A stretch of 64,000 nucleotides of DNA from Pseudomonas cremoris (GTDB taxonomy: Bacteria; Pseudomonadota; Gammaproteobacteria; Pseudomonadales; Pseudomonadaceae): positions 124,001 to 188,000 of the forward strand of contig NZ_JAAXCY010000010.1 of NCBI RefSeq assembly GCF_014230465.1, in the 5' to 3' direction. The position numbers and the translations under genes were made by a program. The notes beneath the pieces are model-generated. The model was given only the letters and a program-made list of their open reading frames with translations, did not search any database and was not told where the DNA came from. The stretch's first letter is position 1. Each line of letters begins with the position of its first letter. Below, piece by piece: positions 54,423 through 63,190 of the stretch.

Positions 54423-56777
54423 TTAGAAGTCGACTGTGGCCGACAGCAGCAGGGTACGCGGCGAGCCTTGTGAAAACGCCCCGTAGGACGCCACACCGGA
54501 CCAGTATTCGCGGTCAAACACGTTCTGCACCGTGGCGCGAAACGTCGTCGGTCGCTCGACGATGCGCGTGGTGTAGCGTGCGCCTATGTCGAAGCGCGTC
54601 CAAGGGTCCAGTTGTTGGGTGTTGGCCTGGTCGACGTACTGGCTGGCGGTGTAGATCGCACCGCTGGTCAGCGTCAGGCCTTCGACCCAGGGCGTGTCCC
54701 ATTCCGCCCACAGGTTGGCCTGCGCCTTGGGCACACCGACGGGGGTATTGCCCTGGTTGGCAGCGATGCCGGTGCGGGTCAACGTTGCATCCAGCAGGGT
54801 GACACCGCCGAGCAGGCGGGTGCCCGGGGCGATTTCGCCGAACACATTCAATTCCAGGCCTCGGTTGCGCTGTTCGCCCTGTACGGCAAACCGCCCGCCG
54901 GCCAGTTCGCCGCTGGGCTTCTGGATCTGGAACAGCGCCAGGGTGGACATGAAGGTGGCGTAGTCGAACTTGATGCCGACTTCGTGCTGCTTGGACACAT
55001 AGGGGGCAAACACCTCGCCGGCGTTGGACGCGTTGGACGGCGCGACATCGCCCTTGCTCAGGCCTTCGAGGTAGTTGTAGTAGAACGCCATATGCGCCCA
55101 AGGCTTGAGCACCACGCCGAACAGCGGTGTGGTCTTGCCGTCGTCGTAGGCGCTGGTCACGGCGCCTGCGGCGTTGTAGTTGTTGGACTCGATGGTCTGT
55201 TTACGCAGGCCCAGGGTGACCTGCACACGTTGGTCCAGCACCGACAAGGTGTCGGCGATGGCCACGCCGGTCAGTTCGCTGGCGGACACCTTGGGGGCGC
55301 CCGGTTTGGGGATCGACGGCTTGGGGCTTTCGCTGGGGTGGTAGATATTCGACAGCACCGGCGCACCGGAAATAATCCCCCGCGACAGCTCATCGCGATA
55401 ACGCGTGACCTGCACGGTACCGCTGTGGCTGATCGGCCCGGTATCAAAGCGCAGGCGCGCGCCGGCGTCGACGGTGTAGCGCTGCACTTCGAAGCGGTAA
55501 TAACCTGGGATCGACGAGGTGTCACCGGCGCTGTTGACGATGCTTGGCGTCTGGTCGGACAGGCGCGCCACCGCTGACCGGCCGCCGCCGGCGTGGCCGA
55601 ACACGGTCAGGTGGTCGGTGAGGTCATATTCGCCGCTGAGCAAGGCGGATTTGTCCCGCGTTTTCGACCAGCCCCAGTCCTGGCTAACGTTGGTACGACC
55701 ATTGGCGGCGTCGGGGATCTTTATGCCGGCGGCGATCAGGAACGGCCGCGAGGCGCCGTCGAAGGTTTCCTCCTGGGCGATCAGGTCCAGGCTGGTGCGC
55801 AGGCGCTCGCCCTGATAGTCCAGGGACAGCGCGCCGATATCGACTGCCCGGTCCTGGTGCTCGATCACCGTATCGCCTTGCTGTACACCGCCGTTGAAAC
55901 GCACACCGAAGCGGCGCTCCTCGCCAAAGCGCCGACTGATATCGATGCGGTTACCCAAATGCGCATCCTGGGCGTAGCTGGCGGTGTAGCGGGTGAGGTC
56001 TTCCTCCAGGGAGCGCTTGGGCACCACGTTGATCACGCCACCGACTGCGCTGTTGGGCGACATGCCGTAGAGCAGGGCGCCCGGCCCCTTGACCACTTCG
56101 ACGCGTTCGGCGTACTCGGTGAACACTCGGTAGTTGGAGGCCACGCCGTACACCCCGTCGAACGCCAACTCGCCGAGGTTACCTTCGCCCACCGGGAAAC
56201 CACGGATGAAAAACGAGTCGACAATACCCCCGGTCTGCCCGGTGGAGCGCACTGAAGAGTCGCGCTCCAGCAAATCGCCGACGGTGGTGGCCTGTTGGTC
56301 CTTGATCAACGCGGCGGTGTAGGTGCTGACGCTGAATGGTGCGTCCATTACATCGGTATTGCCCAGCATGCCCAGACGCCCACCCACTGCCACCTGGCCG
56401 CCGGAATACACCGGCGGCAGGTTATACGCGCGCTGGTCGACGCCATCGACCGTGGTGTTTTCCAGCGTGACGCGACGCTGTACCAAGGTGTAGGTGCCGT
56501 CACTGCGCAGCACCATTTCCAGGCCGCTGTCAGCCAGCAGCAGGTTGACCGCTTCCTGGGTCGAATACGTCCCGGACAGCCCTGGGCTGGTCAGGCCTTC
56601 GGTCAGGGCCGGTACAAACGACAATGCAATACCTGCGTCCACCGCAAAGCGCGACAGCGTAGCGCCGAGCGGGCCCGGAGCGATCTGATAAGCGTGCAGC
56701 GCAACAGCATCTAGCTGCGCAGCCATCGTGGCAGCGCTCAATACCAGACTGAACAACACGCTGCGAATCACAAGCAT
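54423..56777 (-). CDS. TonB-dependent siderophore receptor with STN signalling domain
   Basis: 784-residue outer-membrane receptor of the FecA/FpvA type. The signal peptide ends near AAMAAQ. An STN (secretin/TonB N-terminal) domain spans about 28-105 (YQIAPGPLGATLSRFAVDAGIALSF, STQEAVNLLLADSGLEMV). The plug follows (GLLERDSSVRS-like, SFFIRGFPVGEGN) and then a barrel ending in TVDF. The STN contacts the anti-sigma FecR protein (57293-58243) to signal ligand binding. About two thirds of residues look identical to the receptor at 58918 outside the STN domain. The 15-bp motif upstream is shared. Confidence 0.94.
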   Translation of the reverse strand: MLVIRSVLFSLVLSAATMAAQLDAVALHAYQIAPGPLGATLSRFAVDAGIALSFVPALTEGLTSPGLSGTYSTQEAVNLLLADSGLEMVLRSDGTYTLVQRRVTLENTTVDGVDQRAYNLPPVYSGGQVAVGGRLGMLGNTDVMDAPFSVSTYTAALIKDQQATTVGDLLERDSSVRSTGQTGGIVDSFFIRGFPVGEGNLGELAFDGVYGVASNYRVFTEYAERVEVVKGPGALLYGMSPNSAVGGVINVVPKRSLEEDLTRYTASYAQDAHLGNRIDISRRFGEERRFGVRFNGGVQQGDTVIEHQDRAVDIGALSLDYQGERLRTSLDLIAQEETFDGASRPFLIAAGIKIPDAANGRTNVSQDWGWSKTRDKSALLSGEYDLTDHLTVFGHAGGGRSAVARLSDQTPSIVNSAGDTSSIPGYYRFEVQRYTVDAGARLRFDTGPISHSGTVQVTRYRDELSRGIISGAPVLSNIYHPSESPKPSIPKPGAPKVSASELTGVAIADTLSVLDQRVQVTLGLRKQTIESNNYNAAGAVTSAYDDGKTTPLFGVVLKPWAHMAFYYNYLEGLSKGDVAPSNASNAGEVFAPYVSKQHEVGIKFDYATFMSTLALFQIQKPSGELAGGRFAVQGEQRNRGLELNVFGEIAPGTRLLGGVTLLDATLTRTGIAANQGNTPVGVPKAQANLWAEWDTPWVEGLTLTSGAIYTASQYVDQANTQQLDPWTRFDIGARYTTRIVERPTTFRATVQNVFDREYWSGVASYGAFSQGSPRTLLLSATVDF

Positions 56778-56836
56778 GAAAGGGGGAGCCTTTGGACGAG
56801 AGGTAAAGGAGTTCCAAGGTTTGCCAGTTGAGATTG

Positions 56837-56851
56837 GAAAAAGTATCAGCC
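56837..56851 (-). promoter_or_regulatory. ECF-type promoter motif of STN receptor gene
   Basis: GGCTGATACTTTTTC on the minus strand ends 60 bp before the ATG at 56777. The same 15 bases stand 61 bp before the other receptor at 58918. A GAAAAT element lies about 18 bp further upstream, similar to the GGAAAT -35 of FecI-type promoters. It is probably recognised by the ECF sigma factor at 58244. Confidence 0.65.
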
Positions 56852-56884
56852 AACTGCCATTTTATTTTCGCGCCCACCCAAGGC

Positions 56885-57160
56885 AGACGCAGCTTTGCTT
56901 TGCTTTGCTTTGGATCTTGATCTTGATCTTAGGCGCCCCGTTAAACCACGCTGGCCGAACGCAGGCTTGAATCCGTGGGTAACCCGGCAGGACGCCGGGT
57001 TAGCCGCCCCGCGCCATGGATGGCGCGTGGCGGCGGCCCACGGATTCAAGCCGGAGAGAGGGCACACCGAGCCTAGGCGAGGTGCCGAGTGGTGGGGCGA
57101 AGCGTTTTGCTTACTTTTGCGCTCTTCAAAAGTGAGCCGCTGTAAGAGCGGAACCCATAT
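56885..57160. repeat. Long dispersed Pseudomonas repeat with a three-way-junction fold
   Basis: Starts with (tttgc)n and (atcttg)n short tandem repeats, then 'ggcgccccgttaaaccacgc'. The folded core has an outer stem of 16 perfect base pairs (56964-56979 with 57037-57052), enclosing hairpin A (56980-57002, 9 bp, loop aggac) and hairpin B (57003-57034). It ends with 'gaggtgccgagtggtggggc' and 'gcttacttttgcgctcttca'. It fills most of the 515-bp gap between the STN receptor and fecR; I see no convincing gene there. Confidence 0.7.
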
Positions 57161-57207
57161 CAGCCTTCACCCAAATAACGGATATGTACTCCGAACCAAA
57201 CCTTCTA

Positions 57208-57250
57208 GCGCCCAACACATAGCTATCGCAGGCAAGCCAGCTCCCACATT
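57208..57250. repeat. Partial REP element
   Basis: A single degenerate half ('tatcgcaggcaagccagctc' followed by 'ccacattt') matching the right arm of the local REP family, without its partner. It lies between the long repeat and the end of fecR. Confidence 0.6.
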
Positions 57251-57292
57251 TGAATCTCTTCATAGATGATAAAACGCGGTGGCCTGGTAGGT

Positions 57293-58243
57293 TCAGGCAG
57301 GCGACAACGTCACCCAATACCCATTCAAATGCCCACTCACCCGCACCGGATACGTCTGCACCAACATACCCAACGCCCGCTGGCTATCACTCACCGGAAA
57401 CGCCCCTGAAATCTTCAAATCGGCAATCGCCGGATCACACCGCACAAACCCCCGACGATAGCGCAACAGCTCAGCCACAAAATCCGCCAAGCGCATCTTG
57501 TCGGCCATCAACATACCCCGGGTCCAGGCATCCACATTGCCGTCAGCCGTGCCCAGCGCACCAAACGTCTGCGCAGAAAAATCCGTACGCTGCCCGGCAT
57601 TAACGATCAGTGGCGCCGTTTGGCTATTCTCGGCCAGCATCACCTTGACGGTACCTTCCAACACCGCCAGATGAGTCCGCGCGTTCAGTTCGCGCACGGT
57701 AAAACGTGTGCCCAGGGCCTGCATGCGCCCCTGGCGAGTGCTGACCAAAAACGGGCGGGTGGCCTCATGCGCCGTCTGCACCAGTATTTCGCCTTCGCGC
57801 AGGTGTACCAGGCGCTGCTGGCTGTCGAACCGCACGTCGATAGCCGTATCGGTATTGAGCGTTATGCGCGAACCATCGGCCAACACAAGCTCGCGGCGTT
57901 CGCCCACGCGGGTGCTGTAGTCCGCCGTCCATTGCTGGTTTTGCGCCAGCTTCCAACTGCCCCAGCCCACCGGCATCACCGCCAACAGCAGCGCCAGTTT
58001 GCCCAAGGCTGCGCGACGCTCTGGGCTCGCAGGACGGTCCAGCGCCGACATTGCCAGCGACGGCGGCAGGCCGCCCAACTTGTTTTGCAGCAACTGCGCG
58101 CGGGCCCAGGCGCGGTCGCGTTCAGGGCTGCTGAGTTTCCAGTGTTCCCATTCGGCGCGCTCGCTGTCATTGAGGTCGCCTTCGCTGAGGCGCATCAGCC
58201 ATTCGGCGGCTTCCTCGAGTGCTTTAGGAGACAGGGCGGGCAT
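57293..58243 (-). CDS. FecR-family anti-sigma / sigma regulator
   Basis: 316 residues: a cytoplasmic DUF4880-type N-terminus (ALEEAAEWLMRLSEGDLNDSERAEWEHW), one transmembrane helix (about 83-100, LGKLALLLAVMPVGWGSW), a periplasmic FecR domain (GERRELVLADGSRITLNTDTAIDV) and a C-terminal STN-contact part. It relays binding at the STN receptor to the sigma factor. Its ATG touches the sigma-factor stop without a gap, so the two are made together. Confidence 0.94.
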   Translation of the reverse strand: MPALSPKALEEAAEWLMRLSEGDLNDSERAEWEHWKLSSPERDRAWARAQLLQNKLGGLPPSLAMSALDRPASPERRAALGKLALLLAVMPVGWGSWKLAQNQQWTADYSTRVGERRELVLADGSRITLNTDTAIDVRFDSQQRLVHLREGEILVQTAHEATRPFLVSTRQGRMQALGTRFTVRELNARTHLAVLEGTVKVMLAENSQTAPLIVNAGQRTDFSAQTFGALGTADGNVDAWTRGMLMADKMRLADFVAELLRYRRGFVRCDPAIADLKISGAFPVSDSQRALGMLVQTYPVRVSGHLNGYWVTLSPA

Positions 58244-58750
58244 CTATTCCACCAGCATCAGGCACTGCACAAATGCCTGTTTCATGTAGCGTTTGACGGT
58301 GATCAGCGACACCTCCAATTGATCGGCGATGTCCTGGTATTTAAGGCCGTTGAGCTGCGAGAGCAGGAACGCGCGCTTCACCAGCGGCGGCAGCGAGTCG
58401 AGCATCGCGTCGATTTCATGCAGGGTTTCCAGCACCACGAAGTGGGCTTCCGGCGAGGGCACCTCATGAGCCGGTACGCAAGCCAGGGCTTCCAGATACG
58501 CGCGTTCCAGGGCCTTGCGCTGGTACCAGTTGACCAGGATGCCCTTGGCCACACAGGTCAGGTAAGCCCGTGGCTGGTCGATCACCGTGACTTGTGAAGC
58601 GAGGATCCGGGTGAAGGTGTCCTGGGCCAGGTCCGCTGCATCCATGGCGTTGCCGAGTTTGCGTTTGAGCGTGGCGTACAGCCAGCCGTGATGCCCGCTG
58701 TACAGGGCTTCGATCGCGCTCAGGTGCGGATTGTTATGGGTTTCGCTCAT
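58244..58750 (-). CDS. FecI-like ECF sigma factor
   Basis: 168 residues with sigma2 (YSGHHGWLYATLKRKLGNAMDAADLAQDTF and AYLTCVAKGILVNWYQRK) and sigma4 (LPPLVKRAFLLSQLNGLKYQDIADQLEVSLITVKRYMKQA). It directs RNA polymerase to receptor genes when released by FecR. Divergent from the second receptor at 58918. The 166-bp gap carries a possible Fur site near 58764 and the receptor promoter motif at 58843. Confidence 0.95.
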   Translation of the reverse strand: MSETHNNPHLSAIEALYSGHHGWLYATLKRKLGNAMDAADLAQDTFTRILASQVTVIDQPRAYLTCVAKGILVNWYQRKALERAYLEALACVPAHEVPSPEAHFVVLETLHEIDAMLDSLPPLVKRAFLLSQLNGLKYQDIADQLEVSLITVKRYMKQAFVQCLMLVE

Positions 58751-58763
58751 GGCGCAGGTCTGT

Positions 58764-58787
58764 GCAATTGAGAAGTATTCCCAATGC
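58764..58787. promoter_or_regulatory. Possible Fur site upstream of the ECF sigma gene
   Basis: An imperfect palindrome, gcaattgagaagtattccca followed by atgc, lies 14-37 bp before the sigma-factor start. It resembles Fur boxes only partly, but iron control of FecI-type sigma genes is the rule in Pseudomonas. Confidence 0.4.
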
Positions 58788-58842
58788 TAAGTGACAACCC
58801 ATCGACAGCGCAACGTCGCAGCCAAGGAAAAAACTTACCGCA

Positions 58843-58857
58843 GGCTGATACTTTTTC
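58843..58857 (+). promoter_or_regulatory. ECF-type promoter motif of second receptor gene
   Basis: GGCTGATACTTTTTC, identical to the motif before the STN receptor and at the same distance (61 bp) from the ATG at 58918. AAGGAAAAA stands about 17 bp upstream as a possible -35. Confidence 0.65.
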
Positions 58858-58917
58858 GCGCGCCGGCTGGCATCAGGAGTAATTCCACCTTCTCTCGATG
58901 AAAGGACCCCCGACGCC

Positions 58918-61059
58918 ATGCTTGTTGCCAGCCGGTTAACCCTCGCCATTCGAACTGCCTTGTTATTGGCCGCCGCCAGCACCACTGCCTGGGCGGCCGA
59001 TGAGCCTTTGACGCTCGGTGAAACCAACGTCAACGCCGTGTACAACGGCCCCACCGATTTGCCCGACGTGCTCGCTGGCGGCCAAGTAGCCCGTGGCGCA
59101 CGCCTGGGCATGCTGGGCAACAAGGACGTGATGGACACGCCGTTCAATGTCACCAGCTACACCGCCAAGACCCTTGCCGACCTGCAGACCGTCACCGTGG
59201 CCGACGCGCTGGAGCGTGACCCGTCGGTGCGCTCCACTGGGCAAACCGGTGGCATCGTCGACTCGTTTTTCATCCGTGGTTTTGCGATTGGCGAGGGCAA
59301 CCTCGGCGAGCTCGCTTATGACGGCGTATACGGCGTGGCGCCCAACTACCGGGCGTTCACCGAGTACGCTGAGCGTGTCGAAGTGCTCAAGGGGCCGGGC
59401 GCATTGATGTACGGCATCTCGCCCAACAGCGGCGTAGGGGGTGTGATCAACATCGTGCCCAAGCGCCCGCTGGATCAGAACCTGACCCGTTTCACCGGCA
59501 GCTATGCGTCGGACAGCCAAGTCGGCGGCCACCTCGATATCAGCCGCCGTTTCGGTGATGAAAACCAGTTTGGCGTGCGCTTCAACGGCAGCCTGCAGGG
59601 CGGCGACACCGCCGTGGATGACCAGCATCGCGACGTGGGCATCGGCGCCATTGCCCTGGATTATCGTGGCGAGCGGCTGCGCCTGAACCTCGATTACATC
59701 AGCCAGAAAGAAAGCTACGACGGCGCTTCACGGCCGTTCACTATTGCGCCGAACGTGCAGGTGCCGTCCGCTCCCAATGGCCGTACCAGCCTGCCGCAGA
59801 AGTGGGGTTGGTCGGACACCAAGGAGCAATCACTGTTGCTCGGTGGTGAATACGACCTGAACGACAACCTCACCGCGTTCGCGCATGCCGGTGGTGGCCG
59901 CTCGGATGTGAAGCGCATGTCCGACCAGGTGCCGCGCATCCTCAATGACGCTGGCGACACCAGCAATATTCCCGGCTATTACAAGTTCAATGTCGACCGT
60001 TCCACTGCCGATGTGGGCCTGCGCGGTTTGTTTGCCACCGGTCCGGTGACCCATATGACCACGCTGATGGCGACCCGGTACGAGGATGAGTTATCCCGGG
60101 GCATCAACAATGGCACGACGATTCTGTCGAATATCTACCACCCGGTGGACACGCCCAAACAGTCCATCAACGCGCCGAAGGTACTGCGCATTTCCGAGAC
60201 GGAGCTGTCAGGCGTAGCGCTCACCGACACCCTGGGCTTTCTGGATGATCGCCTGCAACTGACCCTGGGCATGCGCCACCAATCGATTGAGTCGCGTAAC
60301 TACAACAGCACCGGCGGGGTCAGCTCGCGGTATGACGCCAGTGCCAATACACCGTTGCTGGGCGTGGTCATCAGGCCCTGGGATGACGTGTCGCTGTACT
60401 ACAACTATGTCGAGGGCTTGAGCAAAGGCGATGCGGCGCCGGGGACGGCGAGCAATGCCGGTGAGACGTTCGCGCCTTATGAATCCAAGCAACACGAACT
60501 CGGCGTGAAGTATAAACACGGCACCTTCATGACCAGTGTGGCGTTGTTCCAGATCACCAAGCCCAGCGGCGAAGTGGGCGCCGATGGCGTGTATTCGGTG
60601 CAGGCCGAACAGCGCAACCGCGGCGTTGAGTTGAGCGTGTTTGGCGAAGTGGCGCCGGGCACCCGCTTGATGGGCGGCGTGACCTTCCTGGATGGCGAAC
60701 TGACCAAATCCGCAACCCCTGCCAACCGTGGCAACAAGCCGGTGGGCGTGCCGGATATCCAGGCCAACCTGTGGGCCGAGTGGGATACGCCGTGGCTGGA
60801 AGGTTTCACCCTGACCGGCGGCGCGATCTACACCGACAGCCAGTATGTGAACCAAGCCAATACTCAGAAACTCGATTCATGGACGCGCATCGACGCTGGC
60901 GCGCGTTATGCGACGAAGATCGAAGGGCGGCCAACCACATTCCGCGCCACGGTGCAGAACGTGTTTGACCGGGAATACTGGTCGGGCGTGGCCTCGTATG
61001 GCGCGTTTTCGCCGGGGTATCCGCGCACGTTGCAGCTGTCGGCCACTGTCGATTTCTAA
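58918..61059 (+). CDS. TonB-dependent siderophore receptor (no STN domain)
   Basis: 713-residue outer-membrane receptor: signal peptide ending near TAWAAD, plug (DALERDPSVRSTGQTGGIVDSFFIRGF), VEVLKGPGALMYG, and a barrel closing in SATVDF. It lacks the N-terminal STN domain, so it transports but should not signal. It is a clear paralogue of the receptor at 54423 with near-identical plug and barrel blocks (for example FDREYWSGVASYGAFS). Divergent from fecI. Confidence 0.94.
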   Translation: MLVASRLTLAIRTALLLAAASTTAWAADEPLTLGETNVNAVYNGPTDLPDVLAGGQVARGARLGMLGNKDVMDTPFNVTSYTAKTLADLQTVTVADALERDPSVRSTGQTGGIVDSFFIRGFAIGEGNLGELAYDGVYGVAPNYRAFTEYAERVEVLKGPGALMYGISPNSGVGGVINIVPKRPLDQNLTRFTGSYASDSQVGGHLDISRRFGDENQFGVRFNGSLQGGDTAVDDQHRDVGIGAIALDYRGERLRLNLDYISQKESYDGASRPFTIAPNVQVPSAPNGRTSLPQKWGWSDTKEQSLLLGGEYDLNDNLTAFAHAGGGRSDVKRMSDQVPRILNDAGDTSNIPGYYKFNVDRSTADVGLRGLFATGPVTHMTTLMATRYEDELSRGINNGTTILSNIYHPVDTPKQSINAPKVLRISETELSGVALTDTLGFLDDRLQLTLGMRHQSIESRNYNSTGGVSSRYDASANTPLLGVVIRPWDDVSLYYNYVEGLSKGDAAPGTASNAGETFAPYESKQHELGVKYKHGTFMTSVALFQITKPSGEVGADGVYSVQAEQRNRGVELSVFGEVAPGTRLMGGVTFLDGELTKSATPANRGNKPVGVPDIQANLWAEWDTPWLEGFTLTGGAIYTDSQYVNQANTQKLDSWTRIDAGARYATKIEGRPTTFRATVQNVFDREYWSGVASYGAFSPGYPRTLQLSATVDF

Positions 61060-61087
61060 GCAGGGAATGACTGACACAACCCAATCC

Positions 61088-61183
61088 AAATGTGGGAGCG
61101 GGCTTGCTCGCGAATGCGGTCGTTCAGTTAGAACATCTCTGACTGACACACCGCCTTCGCGAGCAAGCCCGCTCCCACATTTT
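61088..61183. repeat. REP/BIME palindrome pair
   Basis: Two inverted REP cores of the 'tgtgggagcgggcttgctcg' type between the convergent receptor and acyl-CoA synthetase genes. Probably forms a hairpin at both 3' ends. Confidence 0.9.
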
Positions 61184-61199
61184 GAACCGCGCAAGGGAG

Positions 61200-62900
61200 T
61201 TAAACCGTGGGGGTGGTCACCGCGAAGTCCTCTTCGAAGTATTCCTGCTCCCCTCGCGTTTCACTCTGGCGCCGTACCACCTCCATCTGCCGCAGCTCCA
61301 CGCGACGGATCTTGCCGGAGATGGTCTTGGGCAACTCGCTCACAAACTCAATGCGCCGTACACGCTTGTACGGCGCCAGGTTTTCACGGGCAAACGCCAG
61401 AATGTGGCGCGCCAGTTCATCACTGCCGGGGGCGTCGTGCGCCAGGATCAGGAAGGCTTTCGGCACGGCCAGGCGTAACGGATCGGGGCTGGGTACCACG
61501 GCCACTTCCATCACCGCCGGGTGCTCGATCAGCGCACTTTCCAGTTCGAAAGGGCTGATGCGGTAGTCGGAGGCCTTGAACACATCGTCGGCACGCCCGA
61601 CAAAGGTGATATAGCCGTCGGCATCGATCTGCGCGGTATCGCCGGTGCGGTAGTAGCCGTCACGCATCACTTCGGCGGTCTTTTCCGGGCTGTCTTCATA
61701 GCACAACATCAGACCGAGTGGCCGTACAGCCAAGGGCAGGGCGACTTCGCCTTCGGTGCTGGGGATGCCATCCGGATCAAGCAACGCCACCTGATAACCC
61801 GGCAACGGACGGCCCATGGACCCCGGCTTGAGCAACTGCCCCGGCGTATTGCCCACCAGCGCGGTGGTTTCCGATTGGCCGAAACCATCGCGCAGTGGCA
61901 AGCCCCAGGCGTGCTGGATTTGCTCGATGATCTCCGGGTTCAGCGGCTCGCCGGCGCCTACCAGCTCACGCAGGCTCAGGCGCGGTTTATAGCTGGCCAG
62001 GTCTTCCTGGATCAACATGCGCCACACCGTGGGCGGCGCGCACAGGCTGGTTACGCCGTAGCGTTCCAGTGTGTTGAGCAACGCCGGTGCGCTGAACCGC
62101 GCGACGTTATGGATAAAGATGCACGCCCCGGCATTCCACGGCGCGAACAGGCAACTCCAGGCGTGTTTGGCCCAGCCAGGGGATGAGATATTCAGGTGCA
62201 GGTCGCCCGGTTGCAGGCCGATCCAGTACATCGTCGACAAGTGGCCCACCGGGTAGCTCTGGTGACTGTGCAGCACCATCTTGGGTTTGGAGGTGGTGCC
62301 GGAGGTGAAATACAGCAGCATCGGGTCGGTGGCTTGGGTCTGTCCTTCGGCTTCAAAGTGCTCGGGGTGTTCAAACGCGGCGTTGTGGGCGACCCAGTCG
62401 GCGGGTGCTTCGCCGACACAGACGCGACTGCAACCGTCCGCCAGGCCGGCAAACTTGCCGACATGCGCCTCGCCGACCACCAGATGACGCACTTGCCCGC
62501 GTTCGATACGGTCGCGCAGGTCATCGGCGTTGAGCAGGGCGGTAGCAGGGATAACCACGGCGCCCAGCTTGAACGCAGCGAGCATGGTGTCCCACAGCGC
62601 CACGTCATTGCCCAGCATCAACAGCACCCGATCACCACGCCGCACGCCCAGCGAGCGCAAGTGATTGGCCACCTGATTGGAGCGCGTGGCCAGTTGCTGG
62701 AAGCTGTAGCGTTGTTCGTTGCCGTCTTCTTCGACGATCCACAGCGCATTGGCCGAGTTGCCCTCGGCCATGACGTCGAAGTAGTCCAGCGCCCAGTTGA
62801 ACGCGCCCAGTTGCGGCCAGCGAAAATCCCGTACGGCGGTGGCGTAGTCGGTGCGGTGGGCGAGCAGAAAATCCCGGGCGGCCAGGAAGGGGTGCGTCAT
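61200..62900 (-). CDS. AMP-binding acyl-CoA synthetase
   Basis: 566-residue ligase of the ANL superfamily that makes an acyl-CoA from a carboxylate, ATP and CoA. AMP motif YFTSGTTSKPKMV (near 192), SETTALVG (near 340), YYRTGD (near 415) and the catalytic Lys in PKTISGKIRRVEL (near 527). It resembles medium-chain or acetyl-type synthetases. It is alone on minus with a 290-bp gap upstream, so no pathway can be assigned. Confidence 0.9.
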   Translation of the reverse strand: MTHPFLAARDFLLAHRTDYATAVRDFRWPQLGAFNWALDYFDVMAEGNSANALWIVEEDGNEQRYSFQQLATRSNQVANHLRSLGVRRGDRVLLMLGNDVALWDTMLAAFKLGAVVIPATALLNADDLRDRIERGQVRHLVVGEAHVGKFAGLADGCSRVCVGEAPADWVAHNAAFEHPEHFEAEGQTQATDPMLLYFTSGTTSKPKMVLHSHQSYPVGHLSTMYWIGLQPGDLHLNISSPGWAKHAWSCLFAPWNAGACIFIHNVARFSAPALLNTLERYGVTSLCAPPTVWRMLIQEDLASYKPRLSLRELVGAGEPLNPEIIEQIQHAWGLPLRDGFGQSETTALVGNTPGQLLKPGSMGRPLPGYQVALLDPDGIPSTEGEVALPLAVRPLGLMLCYEDSPEKTAEVMRDGYYRTGDTAQIDADGYITFVGRADDVFKASDYRISPFELESALIEHPAVMEVAVVPSPDPLRLAVPKAFLILAHDAPGSDELARHILAFARENLAPYKRVRRIEFVSELPKTISGKIRRVELRQMEVVRRQSETRGEQEYFEEDFAVTTPTV

Positions 62901-63064
62901 GGTCGGTGTCCTTGATTATTGTTGTAGGGACTGACCCCCGGCTCAGCCGGGTGGCTGAACCGAGTATAGGCACGCATAAATCTAGAGATGAACGCCCAAA
63001 AACACCGATGGGTTGTGCAAAAAAGTCATGCTCAGTAGTTCCAGGAGACTGGTACGCCACCGGT

Positions 63065-63165
63065 TCAGTCGCAGAGGCGGTGCTCGATTGCCTCCAGCGT
63101 GCTGCCCCGGGTCTCCGGCATGCAGATCGCCCGAGAATCAGCGGCAGCACACCCTCAGCCACAGG
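63065..63165 (-). pseudogene. Remnant of an MFS (sugar-porter type) transporter gene
   Basis: In one minus frame 63127-63065 encodes ICMPETRGSTLEAIEHRLCD and a stop. It carries the PETRGxxLEAIE signature that ends sugar-porter MFS proteins. Just upstream, in another frame, VLPLILG resembles the preceding helix. A frameshift and loss of the rest leave only this tail, downstream of the isomerase gene. It is likely an old transporter partner that has been deleted. Confidence 0.55.
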
Positions 63166-63177
63166 GTTGGCTGAGGG
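63152..63177. terminator. Hairpin after the isomerase gene (terminator candidate)
   Basis: CCCTCAGCCA (63152-63161) and TGGCTGAGGG (63168-63177) form a perfect 10-bp stem with a 6-base loop, 14 bp after the isomerase stop. A short T-run (attttc) follows only on the plus strand, so as a minus-strand terminator it would be weak. Confidence 0.45.
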
Positions 63178-63190
63178 ATTTTCTGCGGCG

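Noticed and set aside
56978..57269. Small open frames inside the long dispersed repeat
   Set aside because: They lack ribosome sites, cross the palindromic stems and show no domain; better explained as repeat sequence.
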